64,000 nucleotides of DNA, taken from contig CAVPJC010000006.1 of NCBI GenBank assembly GCA_963705155.1, forward strand, positions 165,471 to 229,470, given 5' to 3'. The translations under genes and the position numbers were made by a program. Source of the DNA: CAVPJC01 sp963705155 (GTDB taxonomy: Bacteria; Chloroflexota; Anaerolineae; Anaerolineales; UBA4823). This document shows, piece after piece, positions 1-8,911 of this stretch (positions are counted from its first letter, which is position 1; every line of letters begins with the position of its first letter). The notes beneath the pieces are model-generated. The model worked only from the letters and a program-made list of their open reading frames with translations. It ran no database searches and was not told where the DNA came from.

Positions 1-1
1 T

Positions 2-1222
2 CACTGGTGGCATGAGCTGGTCGAGATCCAGCCCGATCAGGCCGAAACCGAGATCACCTCTGCAGAAGACCCATTGATGATCATCTACACCTCCGGCACA
101 TCGGGCAAACCCAAGGGAGCCGTGCATACACACTGCGGTTTTCCGGTCAAAGTGGCCCAGGATATGGCCTTTGGCGCCGACCTGCACCCCGGGCAGGTGA
201 TCTATTGGATGACCGATATGGGCTGGATGATGGGCCCGTGGCTGGTTTTTGGCTCGTTGCTGCTGCGCGGGACCCTTCTGGTGTATGATGGCGCCCCAGA
301 TTTTCCCGGTCCCGACCGGTTGTGGTCATTGGTGGAACGCCATCAGATCAACATCCTGGGCGTCTCCCCCACCCTGGTGCGTGCGCTCATACCGCACGGC
401 GAAGAGCCATTCCGCAAGCACGAACTTAGCTCGCTGCGCTCTTTCGTATCCACCGGTGAGCCGTGGAACCCCGATCCGTGGATGTGGTTGTTTGAAAAAG
501 TGGGCGGCGGACGGTTACCGATCATCAATTACTCCGGCGGCACCGAAATTTCTGGTGGGATCGTGATGGGCAATCCACTCCTGATGATTAAACCATGCGC
601 TTTTTCCGCCCCCTGCCCGGGAATGGCAGCCGATGTGGTGGACGAACACGGCCAACCGGTGCGCGGCCAGGTGGGCGAGCTGGTGGTGCGCCTCCCCTGG
701 ATTGGCATGACGCGCGGTTTCTGGAAAGACCCGCAGCGCTACGAAGACACCTATTGGTCGCGCTGGAAGGATGTCTGGGTGCATGGCGATTTCGCGGCAG
801 TGGATGAGGATGGCATGTGGTACATCCTGGGCCGCTCCGATGACACCATCAAAGTTGCCGGTAAGCGCCTGGGGCCTGCTGAAATCGAATCGATCCTGGT
901 GGGCCACCCATCTGTCATGGAAGCTGCCGCCATCGGCGTTCCCGATGAAATAAAGGGCAGCGAGGTGGTGGCCTTTGTAGTGCTCCAACCCGGGAGCCAG
1001 CCCGTAGAAGGCCTGCGCCGCGAGCTGCGTGCATTGGTCGGGAAGACCCTGGGAAAACCTCTGGCGCCGCGCGAGATCATCTTTGTAAGCGATCTACCCA
1101 AAACGCGCAACGCCAAGGTGATGCGCCGCATCATCCGCTCTGCTTACCTGGGAGAGGACGCCGGTGATACCACCTCTCTGGTGAACCCAGAGATTGTTGA
1201 AGAAATTCGACGGACGCATTGA
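2..1222 (+). CDS. AMP-forming acyl-CoA (acetyl-CoA-like) synthetase, 5' truncated by window edge
   Basis: The reading frame is open from the first bases and ends at TGA 1220-1222, so about 406 C-terminal residues are visible and the N-terminus lies outside. The adenylate-forming P-loop YTSGTSGKPKG starts near base 86, MTDMGWMMGPW near 209 resembles the acetyl-CoA synthetase region, and the hinge and C-terminal domain show GRSDDTIKVAGKRLGPAEIE and later a lysine-containing PKTRNAKVMRR, the expected catalytic-lysine segment. Family knowledge says such enzymes activate a short carboxylic acid with ATP and transfer it to CoA in the cytoplasm. The substrate cannot be told: propionate, acetate or a related acid are all possible. 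It is followed after 46 bases by an aminopeptidase gene. Confidence 0.9.
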   Translation, partial: HWWHELVEIQPDQAETEITSAEDPLMIIYTSGTSGKPKGAVHTHCGFPVKVAQDMAFGADLHPGQVIYWMTDMGWMMGPWLVFGSLLLRGTLLVYDGAPDFPGPDRLWSLVERHQINILGVSPTLVRALIPHGEEPFRKHELSSLRSFVSTGEPWNPDPWMWLFEKVGGGRLPIINYSGGTEISGGIVMGNPLLMIKPCAFSAPCPGMAADVVDEHGQPVRGQVGELVVRLPWIGMTRGFWKDPQRYEDTYWSRWKDVWVHGDFAAVDEDGMWYILGRSDDTIKVAGKRLGPAEIESILVGHPSVMEAAAIGVPDEIKGSEVVAFVVLQPGSQPVEGLRRELRALVGKTLGKPLAPREIIFVSDLPKTRNAKVMRRIIRSAYLGEDAGDTTSLVNPEIVEEIRRTH

Positions 1223-1268
1223 GATACATCCAGTATTCGCATCAGGCATTTTTCAACGAAGGAGATCG

Positions 1269-2372
1269 ATGACAGACCCACGCATTCAAAAATTGGCTCA
1301 GGTGCTGGTCCATTATTCGCTGGACATAAAGCCCGGTCAGCAATTCAGTCTGCGCACCAACCCGCTGGCCGATGAGCTGACCCTGGCAGTATATGCCGAA
1401 GCCATCCAGGCCGGGGCGCACATCTTCGTTCAAAACCAGGTACCCGGCGTCGAGGAGATCTTCTTCAAGCACGCCTCCGATGCTCAACTGGATTTCATTT
1501 CGCCCATTCGCAAGATGGTCACCGAGAGTTTTGATGCGGTGCTATCAATCGGCGCCGAGTTCAACACCCGCTCGCTGAGCGGCGCCAACCCAGAGCGCCT
1601 GGCTCGCTCCCGTAAAGCCGGGGCTGCTCTCAGCAAGCTGTACATGCAGCGTGCGGCGCGCAACGAGCTGCGCTGGTGCTATACTGAATTCCCCACCCAG
1701 GCCAGCGCCCAGGAAGCCGATATGAGCCTGAGCGATTATACCGAATTCGTTTTCGGCGCCGGCCTGCTCGATCTGCCCGATCCGGTGGCAGCCTGGAAAG
1801 AAGAAGGCGTGCACCAGCAGCGCCTGATCGACTGGTTGAAAGGTCGCGACCAGGTGGTTCTCAACGGCAGCAATGTTGATTTGCAGCTCTCCATTAAAGA
1901 TCGCGTCTTTGTACCGGCAGATGGCAAGTACAACTTCCCCGATGGCGAAATCTTCACCGGGCCGGTGGAGTCTTCGGCCAACGGCTGGATTCGTTTCCGC
2001 TACCCTGGCATCTACGATGGGCGGGAAGTGACCGATATTGAGCTGTGGTTCGAAGCCGGCAAGGTCGTCCGGGAGAAAGCCAGCAAAGGACAGGACCTGC
2101 TGACTGCCTTGCTCAATACCGACAGCGGCTCGCGCTACCTGGGAGAATGGGGCATCGGCACAAACTACGGCATCCAGCGCTTCACGAAAAATATGCTTTT
2201 TGATGAAAAGATCGGCGGAACCATCCACCTGGCGGTGGGCGCCGGTTACCCTGAAACTGGCAGCATAAACAATTCTGGCCTGCACTGGGATATGCTCTGC
2301 GATATGGCCGAGAGCGAGATACTGGTGGACGGCGAGTTATTCTATAAGGATGGCAAACCCGCCGTTGGCTGA
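1269..2372 (+). CDS. M29-family metallo-aminopeptidase
   Basis: A 367-residue protein starting at ATG 1269, preceded by AAGGAG. An in-frame start upstream at 1194 lies inside the preceding gene and is less likely. The family (AmpS, aminopeptidase T, PepS) is a co-catalytic metal exopeptidase. Its ligand segments are all recognisable: DGEIFTGPVE, LGEWGIGTNYG, DEKIGGTIHLAVG and SGLHWDML, in the right order in the C-terminal half. It probably trims N-terminal residues from peptides in the cytoplasm. The Nudix gene begins 3 bases after its stop, so the two are likely co-transcribed. Confidence 0.93.
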   Translation: MTDPRIQKLAQVLVHYSLDIKPGQQFSLRTNPLADELTLAVYAEAIQAGAHIFVQNQVPGVEEIFFKHASDAQLDFISPIRKMVTESFDAVLSIGAEFNTRSLSGANPERLARSRKAGAALSKLYMQRAARNELRWCYTEFPTQASAQEADMSLSDYTEFVFGAGLLDLPDPVAAWKEEGVHQQRLIDWLKGRDQVVLNGSNVDLQLSIKDRVFVPADGKYNFPDGEIFTGPVESSANGWIRFRYPGIYDGREVTDIELWFEAGKVVREKASKGQDLLTALLNTDSGSRYLGEWGIGTNYGIQRFTKNMLFDEKIGGTIHLAVGAGYPETGSINNSGLHWDMLCDMAESEILVDGELFYKDGKPAVG

Positions 2373-2375
2373 GGC

Positions 2376-2822
2376 ATGGCGCTGATCGAAAAGGTATACG
2401 CATACATTACTCGCGGAAACCGGCTGCTGGTCTTTCGCCACACCCGCTTCCCGGAGGCGGGCATCCAGGTGCCTGGCGGGACACTGGAGGCAGGTGAGGC
2501 GCCATCGAGCGGGGCTTTGCGCGAAGCCGAGGAAGAGAGCGGACTGATGGGGTTACGGCTGCGGCGCTTTTTGGGCGTGCAAGAGCTGGATATGACCCCC
2601 TACGGTCTGGATCAGGTTCATCGGCGCTTCTTTTATCATCTGGGGCTGGACGGCGCAGCGCCCGAAACCTGGATTCACTACGAGATGAATCCATCAGACG
2701 GCGAACCCACGCCCATCGAATATGAATTTTTCTGGGCCGATTTGCCGGACGGCGTGCCGCCGCTCGCCGGCAGGCAAGACAAATTATTAAGCAAACTCAA
2801 CATTCAGGCAGGTGCAATTTGA
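2376..2822 (+). CDS. Nudix hydrolase
   Basis: A 148-residue protein with a complete Nudix box (G-x5-E-x7-REUxEExGU) in the segment GGTLEAGEAPSSGAL followed by REAEEESGL, residues about 30-52. Nudix enzymes hydrolyse nucleoside diphosphates linked to another group using Mg2+ bound by the box glutamates. The substrate is not predictable from sequence. The stop TGA overlaps the TTG start of the next gene (TTGA at 2819-2822), suggesting translational coupling. Confidence 0.9.
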   Translation: MALIEKVYAYITRGNRLLVFRHTRFPEAGIQVPGGTLEAGEAPSSGALREAEEESGLMGLRLRRFLGVQELDMTPYGLDQVHRRFFYHLGLDGAAPETWIHYEMNPSDGEPTPIEYEFFWADLPDGVPPLAGRQDKLLSKLNIQAGAI

Positions 2823-3288
2823 CCACACTGGCCTTCCAGGATTATTATCCCAATTCCCTCAGCCTTTGTTATGGCTGCGGGCGGCTGAACGAACACGGAT
2901 TGCAGATCAAGAGCTACTGGGATGGTGAGGAAAGCGTATGCCATTTCCGGCCGCGCCCCTATCACACCGCCATCGCCGGCTATGTTTACGGCGGGTTGAT
3001 CGCATCGCTGATCGACTGCCATTCCACAGGCACCGCCGCGGCAGCCGCCTACCCGCGGAAGGCCGCAGTATGGATAGCCTGCCGGCTTTTCGCTTTCTCA
3101 CAGCCGCGCTGCATGTTGACTACCTGCGCCCCACCCCCATCGATGTCGTGCTGGAAATCCGCGCCAGCGTTAAAGAAATCAAAGGGCGCAAAGTGATCGT
3201 GGCGTCAACATTATCGGCGGGCGGGGAGATCTGCGCCCGCGGTGAAGTGGTGACCGTACGGCTTCCCGATCACCTTGTGGTGGAATGA
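2819..3288 (+). CDS. PaaI-like hotdog-fold thioesterase, frameshifted
   Basis: Two overlapping frames make one hotdog thioesterase of about 156 residues. The first, from TTG 2819, gives LCYGCGRLNEHGLQIKSYW and GYVYGGLIASLIDCHSTGTA, the typical N-terminal half. The second frame continues with FRFLTAALHVDYLRPTPIDV and ends VVTVRLPDHLVVE at 3288. The frame changes near 3050-3065 in a GC-rich run, as if one base were missing. Family members hydrolyse acyl-CoA thioesters, which fits an acyl-CoA dehydrogenase shortly downstream. Either a recent pseudogene or an assembly indel; I favour the latter because both halves are well conserved. Confidence 0.8.
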
Positions 3289-3349
3289 CCGCAACCGCAA
3301 CCGCGCGAACACCAGCAGGCAAGCCGCGCCAGATCGGTACCAAGTCGGC

Positions 3350-3378
3350 GTGAAACTGGGCTGCATTTCTTATATAAT
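3350..3378 (+). promoter_or_regulatory. putative sigma-70 promoter
   Basis: TATAAT at 3373-3378 with GTGAAA at 3350-3355, a 17-base spacer, in the 156-base gap before the small acidic protein gene. The -10 matches perfectly; the -35 matches four of six positions. Confidence 0.45.
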
Positions 3379-3444
3379 TGATCTAAAGCTCAGATTATTG
3401 AAACCCCGTTACGACAACCCACCCGGGTGGAAGGAGCGTTCTGT

Positions 3445-3684
3445 ATGCCCCTCTCATTACTGGATGAAAGCCTGAAAGTAGATATCTTTTTCGAAGAGCC
3501 CGATTGCGAATTCGACGACAACATTTGCATTTCTTTTGTGGAAACCTGCCCGGATGAGGAGAAAGTCTTCATCCACGATGAGACCAATATCTTCCTCACG
3601 CCCGAGCAAGCTGAAAAATTTGCCGACGAATTATTGCAGGCGGCTAAGAACAGCCGGCAGGCCCGCCGCGAAAAATGCGGTTAG
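3445..3684 (+). CDS. small acidic protein of unknown function
   Basis: A 79-residue protein starting at ATG 3445, chosen because AAGGAG lies about 9 bases upstream; an in-frame GTG at 3427 is less well placed. It is acidic (FFEEPDCEFDDN, ETCPDEEKVF) with a basic C-terminal tail (RQARREKC). No signal peptide or membrane segment is visible and I do not recognise the family. It is the first gene after a candidate promoter and may head an operon with the zinc-ribbon protein and acyl-CoA dehydrogenase. Confidence 0.65.
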   Translation: MPLSLLDESLKVDIFFEEPDCEFDDNICISFVETCPDEEKVFIHDETNIFLTPEQAEKFADELLQAAKNSRQARREKCG

Positions 3685-3697
3685 TTAACATATCGCC

Positions 3698-3967
3698 ATG
3701 CCCGACTGGTGTCCCAAATGCCATGCCATGCTGCCCCCGGACCTGGAAAACTGCCCGAGCTGCGGGGCGCGCCTGGGCAAATCTGGGGCTGCGTCACTGG
3801 ACAGCACGGAAGGCCCGCCACCCATCGGTGGAAGGGAGATCGCCTCGCTGAGCCTTTATATCATCGGGATTGCCGCCATCCCCATCCTCCTGGCGGTCGT
3901 CATCGGCATTCTCTGCATATTGGTGGGGAGTCGAAATTTAAAAGGAGAAGACCGGCATGGATTTTGA
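3698..3967 (+). CDS. small zinc-ribbon membrane protein
   Basis: An 89-residue protein with an N-terminal zinc ribbon made of two CxxC knuckles (CPKC and CPSC, residues 5-23), a short linker, and one hydrophobic helix (residues about 50-77) that likely anchors it in the membrane. Its function is unknown. The last 11 bases overlap the start of the acyl-CoA dehydrogenase gene, whose Shine-Dalgarno AAAAGGAG lies inside this gene. Confidence 0.75.
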   Translation: MPDWCPKCHAMLPPDLENCPSCGARLGKSGAASLDSTEGPPPIGGREIASLSLYIIGIAAIPILLAVVIGILCILVGSRNLKGEDRHGF

Positions 3968-5105
3968 GCTGAACGACGAGCAGCGCATGTGGCAGGCCGC
4001 CGTGCATAACTTTGTGGCAGCCGAAGTGAAACCCCGGGCGCGTGAGGTGGATGAGACTGGCGAATTCAACTGGGACGGCAGCGCGAAAAATGGGCCCGTT
4101 AGGGCTGCTGGGGTTGAATGTCCCGGAGGAATACGGCGGAGCCGGGGTGGATGCGGTCAGCGCAGCCATCGCGATTGAAGAATTGGGCTGGGGCTGCGGC
4201 AGCACCGCCCTGGCGATATCCGCCCACAATGGCCTGGGCTGCGCCCCGCTGGCGCTGTTCGGGTCGCAGGCGCTTAAGCAGCAGTTCCTCCGCCCGCCGC
4301 CAGCGGTCAGGGCAAACTGGCTGCCCTGGCCCTCACCGAGCCGGGCGCCGGCTCGGATTTGAAGGGCGGCGTAAGCATGCGCGCCCACCGCGATGGCGAT
4401 GACTGGGTGATCAACGGGACGAAAATGTGGTGTACAAATGCCAGCATCGCCGATTTTATCGTCACCCTGGTGCGCAGCGACCCGGCTGGCGGTTCCAATT
4501 CGCTCAGCATGCTGCTCGTGCCCACCGTCTCCCCCGGGCTGCACATCGCTCCGCCCGAAAAGAAGATGGGGCTGAAAGGCTCACCCACGCATGCCGTTAC
4601 CTACGAAGATGTGCGTATCCCTGTGGAATATATGATCGGCCCGGTGGGGAAAGGCCTGCAGCAGACCCTGGCCGTGCTGGATGGCGGGCGCATCGGCATT
4701 GCAGCCCTGTCGGTGGGACTGGCGCAGGCGGCTTTGGAGGCCGCCCTGGACTATGCCCGCGAGCGCCAGGCCTTCGGGCAGCCAATTGCCAGCTACGAAG
4801 CCATTCAATGGATGCTGGCCGAAGCAGCCACCGAAATCCACGCCGCCCGGCTGATGGTGCGTCACTGCGCCTGGCTTAAAGCCCAACAGCGTCCCTTTGG
4901 CAAGGAAGCTGCCATGGCCAAAATGTTCGCCAGCGAGATGGCTGAGCGCGTATGCCGCAATGCCATCCAGGTGCACGGCGGTTACGGCTACAGCCGCGAA
5001 TACCCGGTGGAGCGCATCTACCGGGATGCGCGCCTGATGACGATTGGCGAAGGCACCAGCGAGATTCAACGGCTGGTGATCGCCAGGCACATTTTGCAAA
5101 ATTGA
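3957..5105 (+). CDS. acyl-CoA dehydrogenase, two compensating frameshifts
   Basis: Three frame pieces together give one enzyme of about 382 residues. The start MDFELNDEQRMW is in the same frame as the long C-terminal part; the middle (GPLGLLGLNVPEEYGGAG to the FGSQALKQQF region) lies in another frame. The shifts fall near 4085 and near 4290. Family hallmarks are LTEPGAGSDLKG (FAD and substrate region), MWCTNASIADF and the C-terminal VHGGYGYSREYPVERIYRD with IGEGTSEIQ; the glutamate in RIYRDARLMTIGEGTSE is the expected catalytic-base region. It oxidises acyl-CoA to enoyl-CoA with FAD. The paired shifts restore the original frame, which suggests indel errors. Confidence 0.88.
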
Positions 5106-5111
5106 CAAAAA

Positions 5112-5137
5112 AAAGAGCACCCAAGCGGGTGCTCTTT
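5112..5137. terminator. bidirectional intrinsic terminator
   Basis: An 11-bp perfect stem (AAAGAGCACCC / GGGTGCTCTTT) with a 4-base AAGC loop, lying between the convergent acyl-CoA dehydrogenase and signal peptidase genes. It is flanked by an A-run on the left (a T-run for minus-strand transcripts) and T-rich sequence on the right. Confidence 0.85.
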
Positions 5138-5152
5138 CTGGTTTTCCTGCCA

Positions 5153-5752
5153 TCACTTTTCGGCGGCTACCGCAGTGGCCTGGTTGAGCATTTTCCATTC
5201 ACTCGGCGGCCAGTACACCACTTCGGCCTTGCCGATCACATTTTCCAGAGGCACCATGCCCCAACTGTGTGAATCGGAAGAGCTGTTGCGGTTATCTCCC
5301 AGCACAAACAGCGAGTTTTCTGGCACGGTCCAGGTACCCTGATAGCTGGGCGGGGCTGAGATGTATGGCTCGACCAGGGCGTCGCCGTTCACCAGCACCT
5401 TGCCGTTATTCACATGCACCTCGTCACCCGGCAGGCCGATCACGCGCTTGATATACGGCTCCCGGTCTGGATCAGGCGGGTAGCGGAAGACAATCACATC
5501 GCCGCGCCCGGCGCTGCCCACTTTGTAGGCAATTTTGTTGACGATCACGAAATCGCCCGCATACAGGGTGGGCTGCATGCTGATGGATTCGATGCGGATG
5601 CGGGCGGATATCGCATTGATCCCCAGGAACAACAGCAGTGATAGAAGCACCGTCTCAATGACATCGCGGATGAAACGCCGGACCCCACCGCCACGATCTT
5701 CCTGGGGCTGCACATCGGGGTCGGGAATCAACTCGGAACGAAAATTATCCAT
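5153..5752 (-). CDS. lepB: signal peptidase I
   Basis: A 199-residue S26 signal peptidase with one N-terminal transmembrane helix (VIETVLLSLLLFLGI, about residues 30-48). The catalytic serine lies in ESISMQPTL and the general-base lysine in YIKRVIGLPGDEV; box E GDNRNSSSDSHSWG is intact. It cleaves signal peptides of Sec-exported proteins at the outer face of the membrane. It starts at ATG 5752 and shares the terminator at 5112-5137 with the opposing gene. Confidence 0.95.
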   Translation of the reverse strand: MDNFRSELIPDPDVQPQEDRGGGVRRFIRDVIETVLLSLLLFLGINAISARIRIESISMQPTLYAGDFVIVNKIAYKVGSAGRGDVIVFRYPPDPDREPYIKRVIGLPGDEVHVNNGKVLVNGDALVEPYISAPPSYQGTWTVPENSLFVLGDNRNSSSDSHSWGMVPLENVIGKAEVVYWPPSEWKMLNQATAVAAEK

Positions 5753-5828
5753 AAATAACCTCAGCTATGATTATACCCCCGGCTGAAAACCTTTGTATAC
5801 AGGACGATAGTATGATCTTAGCGAACTC

Positions 5829-6353
5829 TCATCTATAAGGAGTCTCAGCTTTACCGACGTTGTGCCCGGCTTCGGATCCGGGGTCTTCGCGCAGCAGTTG
5901 GACGGCATGCGGCAGCACGGGGAGGATGATCTCCAGATTTTCCACTGCGCCGCGCGGACTGCCCGGCAGGTTAACGATTAAAGTTTGGGCGCGAATACCC
6001 GCCGCCGCCCGCGATAGCATGGCATGCGGCGTTACCTGCAGGCTGGCGGCGCGCATGGCCTCAACCAGGCCTGGCGCAGGCCGCTGGATTGCTGCCAGGG
6101 TGGCCTCGGGGGTCACATCGCGCCGGCTGAAACCCGTTCCGCCGGTGGTGAGGAGCACATCCAGATCATCCGCGTCTGCCCAGGCTACCAGCAAATCCCG
6201 GATCATGCGTTCATCATCCGGCAAGACATCCTGCCTCACCACGCTCCAGCCGTGTTCCGTTACCACCTTTTCTAAAGCCGGGCCGGAGGCGTCGAGGCGC
6301 TCGCCGCGCCAGGAACGGTCGGATATCGTTACAATTCCGAAACGCAGGCTCAT
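5829..6353 (-). CDS. MoaB/Mog-type molybdopterin adenylyltransferase-like protein
   Basis: A 174-residue protein starting at ATG 6353 (MSLRFGIVTISDRSW), chosen over an upstream in-frame start because it gives an ATGA overlap with the stop of the GNAT gene. Family motifs are LLTTGGTGFSRRDVTPEA and IVNLPGSPRGAVEN, which bind molybdopterin in the MoaB/Mog/MogA family. It probably adenylates molybdopterin during molybdenum cofactor synthesis. It is last in a likely operon with Hsp20, Lon, receiver, PHP and GNAT genes; no other moa gene is in the window. Confidence 0.88.
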   Translation of the reverse strand: MSLRFGIVTISDRSWRGERLDASGPALEKVVTEHGWSVVRQDVLPDDERMIRDLLVAWADADDLDVLLTTGGTGFSRRDVTPEATLAAIQRPAPGLVEAMRAASLQVTPHAMLSRAAAGIRAQTLIVNLPGSPRGAVENLEIILPVLPHAVQLLREDPGSEAGHNVGKAETPYR

Positions 6354-6786
6354 TCCAGATTTTTGGCGTAGGTGTAGAGCTGCATGCGCTCCCAACCACG
6401 CCCCTCATAAAAGCGGATGGCCTCAGCATTATCGTACAGCACCATCAGGTAATAGCGAATGCAGCCTTTCTGGCGCAGACGGCGCTCCAATTCATCCATC
6501 AGGGCTGCGCCGATACCGCGCTGGCGCTCTTCGGGCGCCACTGCCAGATGGTACATCATACCCCGCCGCCCGTCAAAACCGCCAATCACGCTGCCTACAA
6601 CGCGTCCCATCTGCTTCTGCAACCAGGAACAGGTCGGGGTCACGCTGCAGTTTTTTCTGCGTTTCTTCCGGCGTATCGGAGCGCCCAACATGTATGCCCG
6701 GGACCAGCCGTTTCCCAGAGGCGTAGGACTGCGGCGTAATCCTGTGGATATTGAAATTCGCGCAAGCGCACAGACGCATCACTCAT
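6350..6786 (-). CDS. GNAT-family N-acetyltransferase, frameshifted
   Basis: Three frame pieces fit one GNAT enzyme of about 145 residues. The start MSDASVRLREFQYPQDYAAV at 6786 overlaps the stop of the PHP gene. The middle piece is HVGRSDTPEETQKKLQRDPD and LFLVAEADG. The final piece carries the acetyl-CoA loop VAPEERQRGIGAALM and ends LYTYAKNLE. Shifts lie near 6690 and near 6610. The RxxGIG pyrophosphate-binding loop is intact. The substrate is unknown; the layout resembles RimI-like and small-molecule acetyltransferases alike. Confidence 0.82.
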
Positions 6787-8541
6787 CGTCCGGGCCAACC
6801 AGGCCTTCCCACGGGCCGTGAATGCCATCATCCGTAACGCCAAAGTAATAGCGGAAGCCCTGCGGTGTGCGCTGCACCAGATCGTAGTGCCGGTCTTTGC
6901 CCTGTTGATAGCTTTCACCAGACCCAGGTTGCCCTGCCAGGAAATCGGCTCCTGCGAGAGATCAGCCGGAAAGCGCGCAAAGCGGGTGATGGCATAATGC
7001 CACAGGCGCCGGGCGGAAGTCCGCGTGACGTTTTTCACCACATTGCCGTTGCGCAGGTCGCGCATGGTGTAATAGCGGGCTCCGCTGCGCTCCTCGACTG
7101 AAACCACCTCGACACCCGTGCGTGGGGCTGGCTCGAGCCTCCACTTCAACCGGGGTAGTTTCTGGCGCCGGCTCATGCAAATCGGAGGGCTGCTGCTTCG
7201 GGGGCGGCGGGTAAATCCTGGCGTTTCTGGGCGCCGCGCAGCACCAATCCCACAATCTCATCGCGCACCGCCAGGCCGGTTTCAGCCTCCGAACGCACAT
7301 AAATCTTGTTGTCGTCAACGGCGTAGGGCGGGTCATCGCCACGCGGGATGAGCACGCGCAGCAGTTTTTTACCGCCGGCTTCATGAATATCCAGCGTGCA
7401 GGCCAGCGGCGGGCTGATGCGGTCGCTGATTTCTTTTTCAAGCTGGCCGATCGCCTGTTCCGGATCGGGAATACCTTCCACGGGTTTGCGGGGATCGGCT
7501 GCCAGACCCAGGTAGAGCGTTCCACCGTTGGCGTTGGCAAATGCGCACACATCCGCGATAATGGCGTAGCGCTTGCCGCCGCGCACGCTGATGCTGTCGT
7601 GGAAATCCTGCACAATGTTGGGCCCTTCTTCGCGGGCAGTCTGGATGAAATCAAAAGCCGGCTCTTCTTTGTGGCGGTGCGGCCGAGCGCGGGCAAAATC
7701 GTTGCTGCTGAACAACTCCATCAAAGCCTCAAAGCTCACCTCAGGCAGGAGCACATCGGTAGCGCGGTCGCCAACTCCCAGGTTTTTCTTGCGCAGCGGG
7801 TCCAGTGTCAGGCGGTGCGCATCCGAGCCCTGCAGGCAGTGCATGCGCCGCGGGTATTCGGGCTTGGTGCCGTTAAAGAAGGCTGCCGTGGCGCGTTTGC
7901 CTTTCAATTCCAGGTCGGTCACCTCCAGGGCGTGCAGGCGCGCATCCTGGGTGTAGGCAATTTTGGTTTGCCCGCCAAAATCAAAGCCGCGCATCGCCAC
8001 CCCATTGCTCGAATTGGCATGCGCCGCGATCACCAGACCCGCCGGCCTCGTGGATCACCCGGTAAGCCGTGAGCACATCTGAAGTGGCCCCCACCGTGGC
8101 CGAACCATCATCGAGCTGGTCGGTGGGGATGCGCAGGTCGAGCAGCAGGTGCTCAATCTCGCGCACGGGCTTTTCAGGGGGGAAAATACCCAGAATATGA
8201 AAACCAAACGTGGCGGTGAATTCAAACCCTGGCAGCACCAGGATTTTTTCCAGCAGGCGGCGATACTCTCGCAGGCGGGACTGCTCTTCCGGCAGCAGCC
8301 GGTTTAATTTTTCCAGCAATTCAAGCTGCTGGATTTCCTCTTTCATGTGCCGGTAACCGGCCACGGTGTTGTGATCGGTGAAGGCGATGATGTCCAGCCC
8401 GCGCGCCTCGGCGCGCTGCAAAAAATCCAGGTAGCTCACTTCAGGCTGCTGGTAATCTGAGGAGGCGGGGGTGTGCAGGTGCAAATCAATCGTGCTCCAT
8501 TGTGCAGGCGCACGTGTCTTTTTCTTGGCCAAAATGTTCAT
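6779..8541 (-). CDS. PHP-domain / AlbA_2 (Schlafen-like) fusion protein, frameshifted
   Basis: Four frame pieces build one protein of about 585 residues. The N-terminus (ATG 8541) is a PHP phosphoesterase domain: IDLHLHTPASSDY, DIIAFTDHNTVAGYRHM and GFEFTATFGFHILGIF supply the metal-binding histidines and aspartates, followed by VIAAHANSSNGV and QGSDAH. A middle AlbA_2-type domain follows (EEGPNIVQDFHDSISVRGGK, ADVCAFANANGGTLYLGL). The C-terminal part (TMRDLRNGNVVKNVTRTSAR) matches no family I know. Shifts lie near 8040, 7175 and 6900. It starts by an ATGA overlap with the receiver gene and its end overlaps the GNAT start. Role unknown; nucleic-acid or nucleotide hydrolysis is an inference from the two domains. 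Confidence 0.8.
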
Positions 8542-8911
8542 CCTTTAACGCCGATAATGGCGTTTATTTTTTCTAATAGTTCGTCGGGCATGTAGGGTTT
8601 TAAAATGAAATCGTCTGCGCCTGCCTCCCGGCATCTGGCGCTTAACTCCATACCAGACGACATGATGACAGCGCGTTTCGAGCCAGCTCATGATCCCGGC
8701 GGATGGAATCAAGCAGATCGAACCCGCTGGCATGTTGTAAATGCACATCCATCAATACCAGATCAGGACGCTCGCGGCGCACGGTTTTCAACACCGAGGC
8801 CGGGTTGATTTCACTGCGCTGCAAGATGACCTGGTAGCCTTCGATTTCCAGCAGAGTGTGCAGCAGCGAGAGCATGGTCGCGTCGTCTTCAATCAGCAAT
8901 ACTTTGTGCAT
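8538..8911 (-). CDS. stand-alone response-regulator receiver domain, frameshifted
   Basis: About 124 residues from ATG 8911 (MHKVLLIEDDATMLSLLHTL). The acidic pocket is EDD, the phospho-acceptor aspartate is in DLVLMDVHLQ, and the conserved lysine is in DDFILKPYMPDELLEK, which is read in a different frame from the first two thirds; the frame changes near 8685. No output domain is present, so it acts through a partner. The end overlaps the PHP gene (ATGA, 8538-8541) and the start overlaps the lon 3' end by 23 bases. No histidine kinase is nearby. Confidence 0.85.
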
